Shown: in pieces, positions 9,401 to 18,832 of the stretch
How the letters are laid out: each line of letters opens with the position of its first letter
Position numbering within the stretch: the first letter of the stretch is position 1
Assembly (NCBI GenBank): GCA_009829735.1
Contig: CM020618.1
Location: forward strand, 4,710,882-4,774,881
Origin: Pyropia yezoensis
Taxonomy: Eukaryota; Rhodophyta; Bangiophyceae; Bangiales; Bangiaceae
Direction of reading: 5' to 3'
Length of the DNA: 64,000 bases
The notes under the pieces: model-generated
What the model was told of the DNA's origin: nothing
The model's database searches: none
What the model saw: only the letters and a program-made list of their open reading frames with translations
Position numbers and translations under genes: made by a program

Positions 9401-10438
9401 ATAGTGGTCCAAGAGGCGTTCAACTTGAACCCTCAACCTGGGTGGAACACCCTCCATGTTTACCTGGGGCCGAGGAGAGGCGGCCGACTTGGCTTGATGC
9501 TTCTCCTTTCCGGACTTCGGGTCGCTACTTGCGCCCGCGCTGAGGGTGACCGCTGCTACCGGTCCCTCGTGTTGGTCGATATAGCCGAACTTGGCCCCCG
9601 ACTTGAAGAACTTGGGCGACGAGCTCAGGTTCATCACCTGGATCCTCCACGGGACTCCGGCTTTGGAGTCCATCGTGCCAAGGGCAACATGCACTTGGTG
9701 CTTGCGAGCAAGACGGGGGTTAGGGTGCACCAACCCGTTCCCCGCATAATCAGTTACAACATCCACGTGCGCCACCGAGTTGGGGGGCAACATGACTTTA
9801 CGGGCTAAACGCAGAGTAGCAGTAAACCCTTCCCTCACAGAACAAACAGGCTTCGACTGTGAAACTGTCACAGGAGCCACAGACTTTCCCTTACCAAGGA
9901 TGGGGATAGTCTCCCCATTCATCAACTTGACCCAGTACTCAGGGCCACAAATCAAAGGCACTTGTGTTACGACATAAGGGGTACCCAGAAGCAGGGGTAC
10001 CGATATATTCTCAACTACACCATAGGTCACGTCGACCTCATGGGTCCCCAACCGAGTTGGTAGGGTCACGGCACCAACGATGGGAAGTACCCCACCATTG
10101 ATATCGATCAGATGGTCAGCTTTAGACTTCCAGCGTTGGAGCCTCATCCCCTTTGGTAATAGCGACTTGCGTATCAAGGAGGCTCCTGACCCGGTATCAA
10201 GTACGATACGGGCACAACAGGCGCGGCCGGGGGCAAGTTGCACCCGTCCAGCCACCTGGAAGTTCTCACCCGTCAGCACCGCGATGACCCGACGTGGGTT
10301 TACGTTCTTGGGAAGTCCCACCCGAGGTGGGCGGACTCCCTTAGGTCGCCGCAGTATCCGACACGGTTGGTTCGTCCTCTTGGCCCACTTGGCCGAGGCT
10401 GCCGTTGTGAGCTTCGGACGACCAGCTCCAACGGTCAT
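6455..10438 (-). CDS. pol: B1 pol polyprotein (1327 aa): PR-RT-RNaseH-IN-chromodomain
   Basis: This polyprotein copies element RNA into DNA and integrates it. Visible in order: aspartic protease with DTGSGAS (residues 81-87); reverse transcriptase with YLDD (524-527); RNase H with DVDAS (from 674); integrase zinc finger (H896, H903, C933, C936); integrase core D965, D1025, E1061 with exactly 35 residues between the last two; and a C-terminal chromodomain (about 1264-1310, with the WFGYKAKDDTWE segment). The chromodomain suggests targeting to marked chromatin, as known for chromoviruses. Its ATG overlaps the gag stop. This is the copy left of the assembly gap and is open throughout. Confidence 0.93.
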   Translation of the reverse strand: MTVGAGRPKLTTAASAKWAKRTNQPCRILRRPKGVRPPRVGLPKNVNPRRVIAVLTGENFQVAGRVQLAPGRACCARIVLDTGSGASLIRKSLLPKGMRLQRWKSKADHLIDINGGVLPIVGAVTLPTRLGTHEVDVTYGVVENISVPLLLGTPYVVTQVPLICGPEYWVKLMNGETIPILGKGKSVAPVTVSQSKPVCSVREGFTATLRLARKVMLPPNSVAHVDVVTDYAGNGLVHPNPRLARKHQVHVALGTMDSKAGVPWRIQVMNLSSSPKFFKSGAKFGYIDQHEGPVAAVTLSAGASSDPKSGKEKHQAKSAASPRPQVNMEGVPPRLRVQVERLLDHYHKLWDGPLGLMRATQHRIELKPGAPPIRQQPYRGGPRSRALVKEQVARMEALDVIEASNAEWASPVVIVPKVDGTPRFCIDYRKLNESTVKDSYPLPRMDDCLDSLGEANVFSTLDCNAGYWQIPIAPEDRHKTTFTCHCGTYQCKRLPFGLCNAPATFQRAMDMILAGVRWQICLVYLDDIIVFSRSPEEHIGHLGQVFKLLADAGVSLKASKCHLFTQEVEYLGHVVRPGRLSVNEKNLRAIRKAQYPRTQTQMRSFLGMCNVYRRFTKGFAKVAKPLNELVSSTLPKNLPPPSRVEQESFETLRDLLLKPPILAIPRLGGHYILDVDASYDQLGCVLLQQQPDKEYLPVGYFSKGLNSAEKNYGVTELEGLAVVWAVTSLRHYLEGEKFLIRCDHRALQFIFKTDCTNTRLNRWRVRLAPFNFDIEYRPGRQHALADGLSRVPTEGLDTTPVDEDIPIVGVVTRSGQALNPEAPGNKKYLPLSLDEVVKAQAEDPFCKSQRDTLDTVAETRFFLGDDGLLMRRGVFQGTEQLVVPASLKDSILEREHNAPTGGHLGSSKLYQTLRTRYYWPSMVVDIYSWVAACTSCAQNRLMERRPTTAMLLFPAKEPFAALAMDILGPLPVTEEGNQYLLVICDRFTKLTRAIPLAEITAMSVVSAFLDHWVAAYGIPDSTLSDNGPQFASVLFQGVLDMLGVKANYATPYHPQTNGQVERFNKTIVRQLRHYVSEHVKTWDQYISILTTTYNSQVHSSTGEVPLAFVTPRRVRSIAVRRPLPTREDGGSTPTPTESKAEFAARLENLIPKVRAEMDKAQKRYKRTFDKKVRNAKHVPEQGDWVLVHSHTPTGGKLVFQTKGPYQVLRTDGRRFTIESDDGVRTVNGQDVVKVAPPPAGDPAWARALKTWRLPSLPAAKQGPQEYVFDKFIDHGWDEDTDRLMLRVRWFGYKAKDDTWEYVEDLPAEKVRAYCARNEIDPNSPPST

Positions 10439-11172
10439 TCGTTTCCCGCCGACTTGGCGTCCGAATCTGAGGGCGAAGGGGACGACGACGAGTCCGAGGA
10501 CGACGTGTCCGCCCCCTCCGTCGAGGGTGTGGCGACCGCCACCACTGGTCGAGACCCACCCTCGCGGCGTGAACGCACTTCGTTCGTAGCCGACTTCTTA
10601 CTCGCATTCCTAACAAGCTGTTGGATGCGTTTACTCAACTTGGGGCAATCATATGCCCAGTGACCATCGGAGTTGCAGTTCCAACACCGATGATCAGTTC
10701 CCGGAGGGGTCTTCCCAACTGGGGAAGACGACGAGGTACCTTGGGAAGTTCCCACGGCGGCTACCACCCTCTCCTTGCGGATTCGGCGTGCCTCTCGCAA
10801 CTCTCTGGCCTGGCGCGCCTCTTCCCGTTCCTTGGCCAACTCGGCCTGACGCTCCTGGCGTTGTTCCTCCCGCAACTTGCGGTAGGCCTCGCCTCGGCGG
10901 TAGGCGAACCTAGCCAACTCGGCCAGGGTCGCCCGGGCAGTGTTATGCTCCCGGGTCTCCATCCGGACTGACCAGTGGAGTCCTTCCACAAACCGACTCT
11001 TCACCACAGCTTGTGGATGAAGAAACCCACAAAGATTGTTGAGCTTACGGACTCGCTCCGCAAAGGACAACTCGTCCTCCGCCTCTTCCTGATGGGCTTG
11101 CGTAAACTCCTCGACTTGAGAAGCCAACGCCGCTTCATCAACCATGGCCCTCAACAACCAGTTGACGAGCTC
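6556..11172. repeat. Left copy of a duplicated 4.6-kb block (assembly artefact)
   Basis: This block recurs at 11676-16292 with a constant offset of 5,120 bases and no difference I could find. It ends at the 500-N gap. Two abutting contigs that were not merged explain it better than a real tandem duplication, because collapsing it gives B1 the same length as B2 and B3. Confidence 0.9.
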
Positions 11173-11175
11173 AAA
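10435..11175 (-). CDS. gag: Duplicate partial gag C-terminus beside the gap
   Basis: This repeats the last 247 or so codons of B1 gag, including the zinc knuckle (C-X2-C-X4-H-X4-C, CWNCNSDGHWAYDC). It breaks off at the N gap and almost certainly represents the same DNA as 15555-16292. Treat it as an assembly copy, not a second gene. Confidence 0.85.
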   Translation of the reverse strand, partial: FELVNWLLRAMVDEAALASQVEEFTQAHQEEAEDELSFAERVRKLNNLCGFLHPQAVVKSRFVEGLHWSVRMETREHNTARATLAELARFAYRRGEAYRKLREEQRQERQAELAKEREEARQARELREARRIRKERVVAAVGTSQGTSSSSPVGKTPPGTDHRCWNCNSDGHWAYDCPKLSKRIQQLVRNASKKSATNEVRSRREGGSRPVVAVATPSTEGADTSSSDSSSSPSPSDSDAKSAGNE

Positions 11176-11675
11176 NNNNNNNNNNNNNNNNNNNNNNNNN
11201 NNNNNNNNNNNNNNNNNNNNNNNNNNNNNNNNNNNNNNNNNNNNNNNNNNNNNNNNNNNNNNNNNNNNNNNNNNNNNNNNNNNNNNNNNNNNNNNNNNNN
11301 NNNNNNNNNNNNNNNNNNNNNNNNNNNNNNNNNNNNNNNNNNNNNNNNNNNNNNNNNNNNNNNNNNNNNNNNNNNNNNNNNNNNNNNNNNNNNNNNNNNN
11401 NNNNNNNNNNNNNNNNNNNNNNNNNNNNNNNNNNNNNNNNNNNNNNNNNNNNNNNNNNNNNNNNNNNNNNNNNNNNNNNNNNNNNNNNNNNNNNNNNNNN
11501 NNNNNNNNNNNNNNNNNNNNNNNNNNNNNNNNNNNNNNNNNNNNNNNNNNNNNNNNNNNNNNNNNNNNNNNNNNNNNNNNNNNNNNNNNNNNNNNNNNNN
11601 NNNNNNNNNNNNNNNNNNNNNNNNNNNNNNNNNNNNNNNNNNNNNNNNNNNNNNNNNNNNNNNNNNNNNNNNNNN
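11176..11675. other. Assembly gap (500 N)
   Basis: Exactly 500 N stand between two copies of one sequence. The round number suggests a fixed-size scaffold gap. No sequence need be missing if the flanking blocks overlap. Confidence 1.
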
Positions 11676-14600
11676 TGGCTTTGTAGCCAAACCAACGCAC
11701 CCTCAACATGAGGCGGTCAGTATCCTCATCCCAGCCGTGGTCGATGAACTTGTCGAACACGTACTCCTGCGGGCCCTGTTTGGCTGCAGGCAGCGAGGGC
11801 AGGCGCCACGTTTTCAAAGCACGCGCCCAAGCTGGGTCGCCTGCAGGCGGTGGTGCAACTTTGACCACGTCCTGTCCGTTCACTGTGCGGACCCCATCGT
11901 CACTTTCGATGGTGAAGCGCCGCCCATCAGTACGAAGGACCTGGTACGGCCCCTTCGTCTGGAACACCAACTTACCCCCAGTTGGGGTGTGTGAGTGGAC
12001 CAATACCCAGTCACCCTGCTCGGGGACATGCTTGGCGTTGCGCACCTTTTTGTCAAAGGTACGCTTGTAGCGCTTTTGTGCTTTGTCCATCTCAGCCCTG
12101 ACTTTAGGGATGAGGTTTTCAAGCCTAGCAGCGAACTCCGCCTTACTCTCAGTAGGAGTGGGCGTACTGCCACCATCCTCCCTAGTTGGGAGCGGCCGCC
12201 GCACGGCAATAGACCGCACGCGACGGGGGGTCACAAAAGCGAGGGGTACTTCCCCGGTAGATGAGTGAACCTGCGAATTGTAGGTAGTGGTCAGAATAGA
12301 AATGTATTGGTCCCACGTCTTCACGTGCTCACTCACATAATGGCGCAGCTGCCTAACAATAGTTTTGTTGAAGCGCTCCACCTGCCCATTAGTTTGTGGG
12401 TGGTAGGGGGTGGCATAGTTTGCCTTAACCCCCAACATATCCAGCACTCCTTGAAACAGTACAGACGCAAATTGCGGTCCATTGTCTGATAGTGTACTAT
12501 CCGGAATGCCATACGCGGCAACCCAGTGATCTAGGAAGGCTGACACGACCGACATGGCCGTGATCTCTGCCAGTGGGATCGCTCGCGTAAGTTTCGTGAA
12601 GCGGTCACAGATGACCAGGAGGTACTGGTTGCCCTCCTCGGTCACTGGCAGTGGCCCAAGGATGTCCATCGCCAACGCGGCGAAGGGCTCCTTGGCCGGG
12701 AACAATAGCATAGCCGTAGTAGGCCGCCGTTCCATCAGACGGTTCTGTGCACAACTTGTGCAGGCAGCCACCCAACTGTAGATGTCCACCACCATGGACG
12801 GCCAGTAGTACCTGGTCCTCAGGGTCTGGTACAGTTTACTAGACCCCAGGTGTCCACCCGTGGGAGCGTTATGCTCCCTCTCAAGGATACTGTCCTTGAG
12901 GGATGCGGGGACGACAAGTTGTTCGGTCCCCTGGAATACCCCTCTCCTCATGAGGAGGCCATCGTCTCCCAGGAAGAACCGCGTCTCCGCCACTGTATCC
13001 AGGGTATCCCTCTGCGACTTGCAGAAGGGATCCTCGGCCTGGGCCTTCACTACTTCGTCCAGGGACAGGGGCAAGTACTTCTTGTTCCCTGGCGCCTCGG
13101 GATTCAACGCCTGACCCGAGCGCGTGACTACCCCCACGATGGGGATGTCCTCATCGACTGGGGTGGTGTCCAGTCCCTCGGTAGGTACCCGAGAGAGGCC
13201 GTCGGCAAGGGCATGTTGCCTGCCAGGTCGGTACTCAATATCAAAGTTGAAGGGTGCAAGTCGCACCCTCCACCGGTTGAGACGAGTGTTCGTACAGTCC
13301 GTCTTGAAGATGAACTGCAACGCGCGGTGGTCACAGCGGATGAGGAACTTCTCACCCTCTAGGTAGTGACGAAGTGACGTCACCGCCCATACCACTGCGA
13401 GTCCTTCCAACTCGGTGACTCCGTAGTTCTTCTCGGCCGAGTTTAGCCCCTTGCTGAAGTATCCCACCGGCAAGTACTCCTTGTCCGGCTGTTGCTGAAG
13501 CAACACACAACCAAGTTGGTCGTAGCTAGCGTCCACATCCAGGATGTAGTGGCCTCCCAACCTGGGAATAGCCAGGATAGGGGGCTTCAGCAGAAGGTCC
13601 CGAAGAGTCTCAAAGGATTCCTGCTCCACCCGACTTGGGGGAGGCAGGTTCTTCGGTAGCGTTGAGCTCACTAACTCATTCAACGGCTTCGCCACTTTGG
13701 CGAAGCCCTTAGTGAAACGTCGGTACACGTTACACATCCCGAGGAAGCTCCTCATCTGGGTCTGGGTCCGGGGGTACTGAGCCTTGCGGATGGCCCTCAA
13801 GTTTTTCTCGTTGACACTGAGACGCCCCGGACGGACAACATGTCCCAAGTACTCCACCTCTTGAGTGAAGAGGTGGCACTTACTCGCCTTCAGTGACACT
13901 CCGGCGTCAGCAAGTAGCTTGAACACCTGGCCAAGATGGCCAATGTGTTCCTCCGGACTTCGGGAGAACACAATGATATCGTCTAGGTACACGAGACAGA
14001 TCTGCCACCGTACTCCGGCCAGAATCATGTCCATAGCGCGCTGGAAAGTTGCCGGCGCGTTACACAGGCCAAACGGTAGACGCTTGCACTGGTAGGTACC
14101 ACAGTGACAGGTAAAGGTAGTTTTATGCCTGTCCTCCGGGGCAATGGGAATTTGCCAGTACCCCGCGTTACAGTCCAGGGTAGAGAACACGTTTGCCTCC
14201 CCCAGAGAGTCCAGACAGTCATCCATCCGAGGTAGGGGATAACTATCCTTCACCGTGCTCTCGTTGAGCTTACGGTAGTCGATACAGAACCGGGGGGTCC
14301 CATCAACTTTGGGGACGATCACCACCGGACTCGCCCACTCGGCGTTGCTGGCCTCGATCACATCGAGGGCCTCCATGCGAGCAACTTGCTCCTTAACGAG
14401 GGCCCTTGAACGGGGTCCTCCCCTATACGGTTGTTGGCGTATAGGGGGCGCACCGGGTTTCAACTCGATCCGGTGTTGGGTAGCTCTCATGAGTCCCAAT
14501 GGACCATCCCACAACTTGTGATAGTGGTCCAAGAGGCGTTCAACTTGAACCCTCAACCTGGGTGGAACACCCTCCATGTTTACCTGGGGCCGAGGAGAGG

Positions 14601-15558
14601 CGGCCGACTTGGCTTGATGCTTCTCCTTTCCGGACTTCGGGTCGCTACTTGCGCCCGCGCTGAGGGTGACCGCTGCTACCGGTCCCTCGTGTTGGTCGAT
14701 ATAGCCGAACTTGGCCCCCGACTTGAAGAACTTGGGCGACGAGCTCAGGTTCATCACCTGGATCCTCCACGGGACTCCGGCTTTGGAGTCCATCGTGCCA
14801 AGGGCAACATGCACTTGGTGCTTGCGAGCAAGACGGGGGTTAGGGTGCACCAACCCGTTCCCCGCATAATCAGTTACAACATCCACGTGCGCCACCGAGT
14901 TGGGGGGCAACATGACTTTACGGGCTAAACGCAGAGTAGCAGTAAACCCTTCCCTCACAGAACAAACAGGCTTCGACTGTGAAACTGTCACAGGAGCCAC
15001 AGACTTTCCCTTACCAAGGATGGGGATAGTCTCCCCATTCATCAACTTGACCCAGTACTCAGGGCCACAAATCAAAGGCACTTGTGTTACGACATAAGGG
15101 GTACCCAGAAGCAGGGGTACCGATATATTCTCAACTACACCATAGGTCACGTCGACCTCATGGGTCCCCAACCGAGTTGGTAGGGTCACGGCACCAACGA
15201 TGGGAAGTACCCCACCATTGATATCGATCAGATGGTCAGCTTTAGACTTCCAGCGTTGGAGCCTCATCCCCTTTGGTAATAGCGACTTGCGTATCAAGGA
15301 GGCTCCTGACCCGGTATCAAGTACGATACGGGCACAACAGGCGCGGCCGGGGGCAAGTTGCACCCGTCCAGCCACCTGGAAGTTCTCACCCGTCAGCACC
15401 GCGATGACCCGACGTGGGTTTACGTTCTTGGGAAGTCCCACCCGAGGTGGGCGGACTCCCTTAGGTCGCCGCAGTATCCGACACGGTTGGTTCGTCCTCT
15501 TGGCCCACTTGGCCGAGGCTGCCGTTGTGAGCTTCGGACGACCAGCTCCAACGGTCAT
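11676..15558 (-). CDS. pol: Duplicate of B1 pol, right of the gap (lacks C-terminal end)
   Basis: This has the same sequence as 6556-10438 and the same domains, from the ATG at 15558 down to the chromodomain, where the gap cuts it. It joins gag (15555-17501) in the natural arrangement, so the real element probably reads gag from this block and the pol end from the left block. It is not an extra gene. Confidence 0.88.
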
Positions 15559-17501
15559 TCGTTTCCCGCCGACTTGGCGTCCGAATCTGAGGGCGAAGGG
15601 GACGACGACGAGTCCGAGGACGACGTGTCCGCCCCCTCCGTCGAGGGTGTGGCGACCGCCACCACTGGTCGAGACCCACCCTCGCGGCGTGAACGCACTT
15701 CGTTCGTAGCCGACTTCTTACTCGCATTCCTAACAAGCTGTTGGATGCGTTTACTCAACTTGGGGCAATCATATGCCCAGTGACCATCGGAGTTGCAGTT
15801 CCAACACCGATGATCAGTTCCCGGAGGGGTCTTCCCAACTGGGGAAGACGACGAGGTACCTTGGGAAGTTCCCACGGCGGCTACCACCCTCTCCTTGCGG
15901 ATTCGGCGTGCCTCTCGCAACTCTCTGGCCTGGCGCGCCTCTTCCCGTTCCTTGGCCAACTCGGCCTGACGCTCCTGGCGTTGTTCCTCCCGCAACTTGC
16001 GGTAGGCCTCGCCTCGGCGGTAGGCGAACCTAGCCAACTCGGCCAGGGTCGCCCGGGCAGTGTTATGCTCCCGGGTCTCCATCCGGACTGACCAGTGGAG
16101 TCCTTCCACAAACCGACTCTTCACCACAGCTTGTGGATGAAGAAACCCACAAAGATTGTTGAGCTTACGGACTCGCTCCGCAAAGGACAACTCGTCCTCC
16201 GCCTCTTCCTGATGGGCTTGCGTAAACTCCTCGACTTGAGAAGCCAACGCCGCTTCATCAACCATGGCCCTCAACAACCAGTTGACGAGCTCCAAATAGG
16301 ACGTCACCTCCCCAGCGCCTCCACTTGAGGAGCTGGGCATGACGGACATAAGTTCTGTCCGCAGGTCTCCCTTCGTAAACTCCTGTAGCATGTAAAAAGC
16401 CATGCCTTCACTTATGGCATTGTCGTCACAGGCTTTTGTGAAACGACGTAGGAACTCAAAGACACGGAGGGGGGGAGTTCCATCCCACTCCGCTTTGTGC
16501 CCAAAAGAGTGAAGTGCATTCTTTTTGGCACGGCCCATGGCTCGGGCCTGGTCAGGACCATACGCCACCGACTTGTTGTGGAGGGCGTAGGTCTCACAGT
16601 CAAAGATCCTCTGGTAGACCGGGTTGGCTACCTGGATCTTGGGCGGCACCTCACGTTGAGGGAACAGCCGCTGTGGCACTGGGGTAAGTTCACCCACAGT
16701 GCCTGTAGTCCGGCGCGGCGCGCTTGGTGTAGCCGCCGGTGTTGTCGGGGGGAACTCCCCCATGAAGGGCGTACGCCCCACCGAGTATGGTGTGGCTCCC
16801 TCGTTGGGAGTCACAGGGGTCGCCCCCTGTTCAGGGCGACCCGAGATAGGTGTCAGGGGGGGCATCCCCTGCGCCTGCGGGCTCGAAGGCCCCAATCCGG
16901 TCTGGACATTAAGGCCATCTGGCAAACTCGCCACAATCTGATTCAGAATAGTATTCGTCATCGTGACCACCAGGTCCGGCAAAGTCTGCCGCAACACAGT
17001 GGTCGCCTCCCGACGGACAGTTTCCGCGAGGAGTGGATTGACGACTCCAGTTGAGTCTCGGTCCACCTCCGGGAGTCCACCTGAGGGGTAACCACGTTCC
17101 TCAGGGGTCTCAACCGGGGTCATGGGCGCGAGCCCATCGCCGACCAACGGAGGTCCGCCGTCCTCCGAAAGCCTAGTTGGCGATGGCTCCATGCCAAAGT
17201 TGGCTCCAACCCGAGTGGAACTCGCGGGGACAGTCCTCACCCCTTGGGACGTTCCCGTTGAGTATACCACGCGGTGGCCAGACTTCGGCCCACCCACGTC
17301 AGAAGTGTCACCCGAGTGAACTCCCGACTGAGTCGGGGTGGCCTGTTGCCCGCCCGCACTTCCAGTCCTGCTGGCTTGAGGGACCTCTAGTCCCTCTGCG
17401 ACCCCAGGTAAACCCACCTGTGTCTCACCAGTATTCAAAGGCACTGAAGTACGTGCGTCACCCGTGTACTCCCCGGACGACGGGGGGTCCGAGCTAGCCA
17501 T
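15555..17501 (-). CDS. gag: B1 gag polyprotein (648 aa)
   Basis: This is the structural protein that would form the particle and bind element RNA. The N-terminal half is low-complexity (Gly, Thr, Pro, Ser). A capsid-like helical region follows at about residues 300-500. Next come a charged Glu/Arg coiled-coil-like stretch and a CCHC zinc knuckle (about 566-579, CWNCNSDGHWAYDC), then a Ser/Asp-rich tail. I chose the ATG at 17501 (AACATGG context); the frame is open further upstream but has no earlier ATG. The stop overlaps the pol start as ATGA. Confidence 0.9.
   Translation of the reverse strand: MASSDPPSSGEYTGDARTSVPLNTGETQVGLPGVAEGLEVPQASRTGSAGGQQATPTQSGVHSGDTSDVGGPKSGHRVVYSTGTSQGVRTVPASSTRVGANFGMEPSPTRLSEDGGPPLVGDGLAPMTPVETPEERGYPSGGLPEVDRDSTGVVNPLLAETVRREATTVLRQTLPDLVVTMTNTILNQIVASLPDGLNVQTGLGPSSPQAQGMPPLTPISGRPEQGATPVTPNEGATPYSVGRTPFMGEFPPTTPAATPSAPRRTTGTVGELTPVPQRLFPQREVPPKIQVANPVYQRIFDCETYALHNKSVAYGPDQARAMGRAKKNALHSFGHKAEWDGTPPLRVFEFLRRFTKACDDNAISEGMAFYMLQEFTKGDLRTELMSVMPSSSSGGAGEVTSYLELVNWLLRAMVDEAALASQVEEFTQAHQEEAEDELSFAERVRKLNNLCGFLHPQAVVKSRFVEGLHWSVRMETREHNTARATLAELARFAYRRGEAYRKLREEQRQERQAELAKEREEARQARELREARRIRKERVVAAVGTSQGTSSSSPVGKTPPGTDHRCWNCNSDGHWAYDCPKLSKRIQQLVRNASKKSATNEVRSRREGGSRPVVAVATPSTEGADTSSSDSSSSPSPSDSDAKSAGNE
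15561..15567 (-). promoter_or_regulatory. GGGAAAC slippery heptamer at the gag end (B1)
   Basis: On the minus strand the gag codons read GCG GGA AAC GAA TGA, so G-GGA-AAC is in the phase required for a -1 shift, and pol is open in the -1 frame. Ty3/gypsy elements are known to use such shifts to make Gag-Pol. The same heptamer is at 30718-30724 (B3), 33621-33627 (B2) and 53567-53573 (A2). Reinitiation at the ATGA overlap is the alternative. Confidence 0.65.
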
Positions 17502-17600
17502 GTTGGCTAACGATCCGTATGACACGGTCCAAGTCCACCGTTCCTCTGAGACAGAGGGCCCCCTACACCCGGGTGCACCCGGAGGTAAAGTTTACCTCTG

Positions 17601-17618
17601 TCCCCTGCTGCTCCACCA
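17601..17618 (-). other. B1 primer-binding site (18 nt)
   Basis: On the minus strand it reads TGGTGGAGCAGCAGGGGA, 2 bases inside the 5' LTR. The + strand reads as a tRNA 3' end: T-stem half CCCTG with the invariant C61, acceptor half CTGCTCC, discriminator A, CCA. The next base would face A58 but does not match, so complementarity stops at 18 nt as usual. I cannot assign the tRNA. B2 (22186-22203), B3 (32759-32776) and A2 (55951-55968) have the same site. Confidence 0.8.
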
Positions 17619-17620
17619 AA

Positions 17621-18088
17621 TGTGGCAAAAACCACTCGCACACACAGTACCCAAGTTGGGGCGGTGTGCGAGGGCTGCCTCCCGTGTCGGGGGAACCGGA
17701 AGAAGTGCAAGTCGCACACACTCTATCCCTGTTGTGGGGCAATCCCCCCACGGACAAACAAGAAGATGGTGTGTGGTCCAACAGTTTCTTGGTCGGGACG
17801 GGGACGCAGGGCCAAGCCCCGCTGTCCCTCCCCTTATCCCCCCAGGGTCCACTCAGAATCTCGCCACTCAGAATCTCCCACCCCAGCACCTGCCCACCGG
17901 GCCACACGAAAATTCAAGACGATAAATGCAGAAAACCCTCAAATCCAAGTTGGATTTACTACTAAGCTAACTATCCCGAACTTAGGGAATATGGACCCAA
18001 ATGCAGGGGGAGGAACGGATCAGGCTAGTGGCCTGCCGCCCCTTGCATGGCACGTGTTGCCCCCTACCTGGGGGTCAATACTGCCACA
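17621..18088 (-). repeat. B1 5' LTR (468 bp)
   Basis: It appears identical to 3591-4058, which implies a very recent insertion. TGTGGCA and TGCCACA are its ends. CTACC at 18089-18093 is the right target-site duplication. Read on the minus strand it should hold the gag-pol promoter; I see no canonical TATA box. Confidence 0.95.
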
Positions 18089-18211
18089 CTACCAGAACCC
18101 TGGTACGTCAAAGCATTGTGGGTCGGATACGACTCACCCACCTGGGAACAGGCGGCGAATATACCCCGCCAGCTCCTCATGCCTGATATGAGGCGACGCC
18201 GCCTACCGTAA
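18089..18211 (+). pseudogene. pol: A1 pol C-terminus with chromodomain end
   Basis: The A1 pol sequence continues here after B1, with the chromodomain segment seen in A2 (WYVKVMWVGYDSPTWEQ in A2) and a stop at 18209-18211. It fixes the B1 insertion point inside the chromodomain region of A1. Confidence 0.85.
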
Positions 18212-18832
18212 CAACCCCACCGACACCGACTTCGGCTGTTGGGGGGTGAGGCTTATACCTACTAAGTAGGGTGTGACATGGATTCGGCAAGACTTAGGCT
18301 CACTAAGTCGGAGCGAGCTTAGGCAAACTAAGTGGGCTACTCACCTTAACAAGTTTTACTTGAAGGAGAAGAATTTCTTCGATAATTTCAAAGTAACCTG
18401 ACGCTTACACCATGGTAAACCTTCATCCATGGCGGCAAGTGACGGATTGTGGAAGGTTGCCCTTCACGAGTATTACCCAACCATGATGGGTGGGGTGCGA
18501 GAAAAACGGAGGCAAGCCACGGCTACGGCGGAAGGGGTACTCCCCGAAGGCAGCAATCAGAGTCATGCGAACGCCCCAGCGTGAAATGAGTTTACACTCA
18601 CTACTACCCGGCCACCATAAGGGTCACCGGGTCCCTCTCCCTCATAGCGACAGCACTCTTCAGAGGGTACCCCCGCTGGCCGAAGGAGGCCACTCACGTG
18701 TAGCCGCGTACACTTCCATACTCCACCGGTCGGCAATCTCACGACGGTTTACCGCCTAAGGTACCTCAGTGCATAGCTCCACCTGAGCGCTGCGACCAGC
18801 CTCCACTGCCTCCAGGGCTAGCTGGATGCCGT
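18212..18832. other. A1 spacer between convergent pol and antisense ORF
   Basis: This is 621 bp without a credible gene. It holds two 15-nt palindromes of the form CTTAG-N5-CTAAG at 18295-18309 and 18320-18334, and a block around 18240-18280 conserved with A2 (49320-49380). By position it should contain the transcript ends of both strands. The A2 counterpart is 478 bp with four such palindromes. Confidence 0.6.

Larger units (their letters stand above)
11676..16292. repeat. Right copy of the duplicated 4.6-kb block
   Basis: Partner of 6556-11172, starting directly after the N gap with the bases found at 6556. The match runs to about 16292, where the left copy meets the gap. Confidence 0.9.
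3591..18088 (-). mobile_element. Ty3/gypsy chromovirus, family B copy B1, looks whole
   Basis: This complete LTR retrotransposon is inserted in A1 pol. The 5-bp duplication CTACC stands at 3586-3590 and 18089-18093. Both 468-bp LTRs look identical base for base, so the insertion is recent. In coding order (minus strand) it has 5' LTR, primer site, gag, pol with chromodomain, a large ORF on the opposite strand, polypurine tract and 3' LTR. Apparent length is 14,498 bp, but 5,120 bp of this is a duplicated block plus an N gap; without it the length is 9,378 bp, matching B2 and B3. I see no break in gag, pol or the antisense ORF. Confidence 0.95.

Noticed and set aside
10435-15558. A very long minus-strand frame joining gag and pol across the N gap
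   Set aside because: It exists only because N bases are translated and because one block is duplicated; it is an assembly product.
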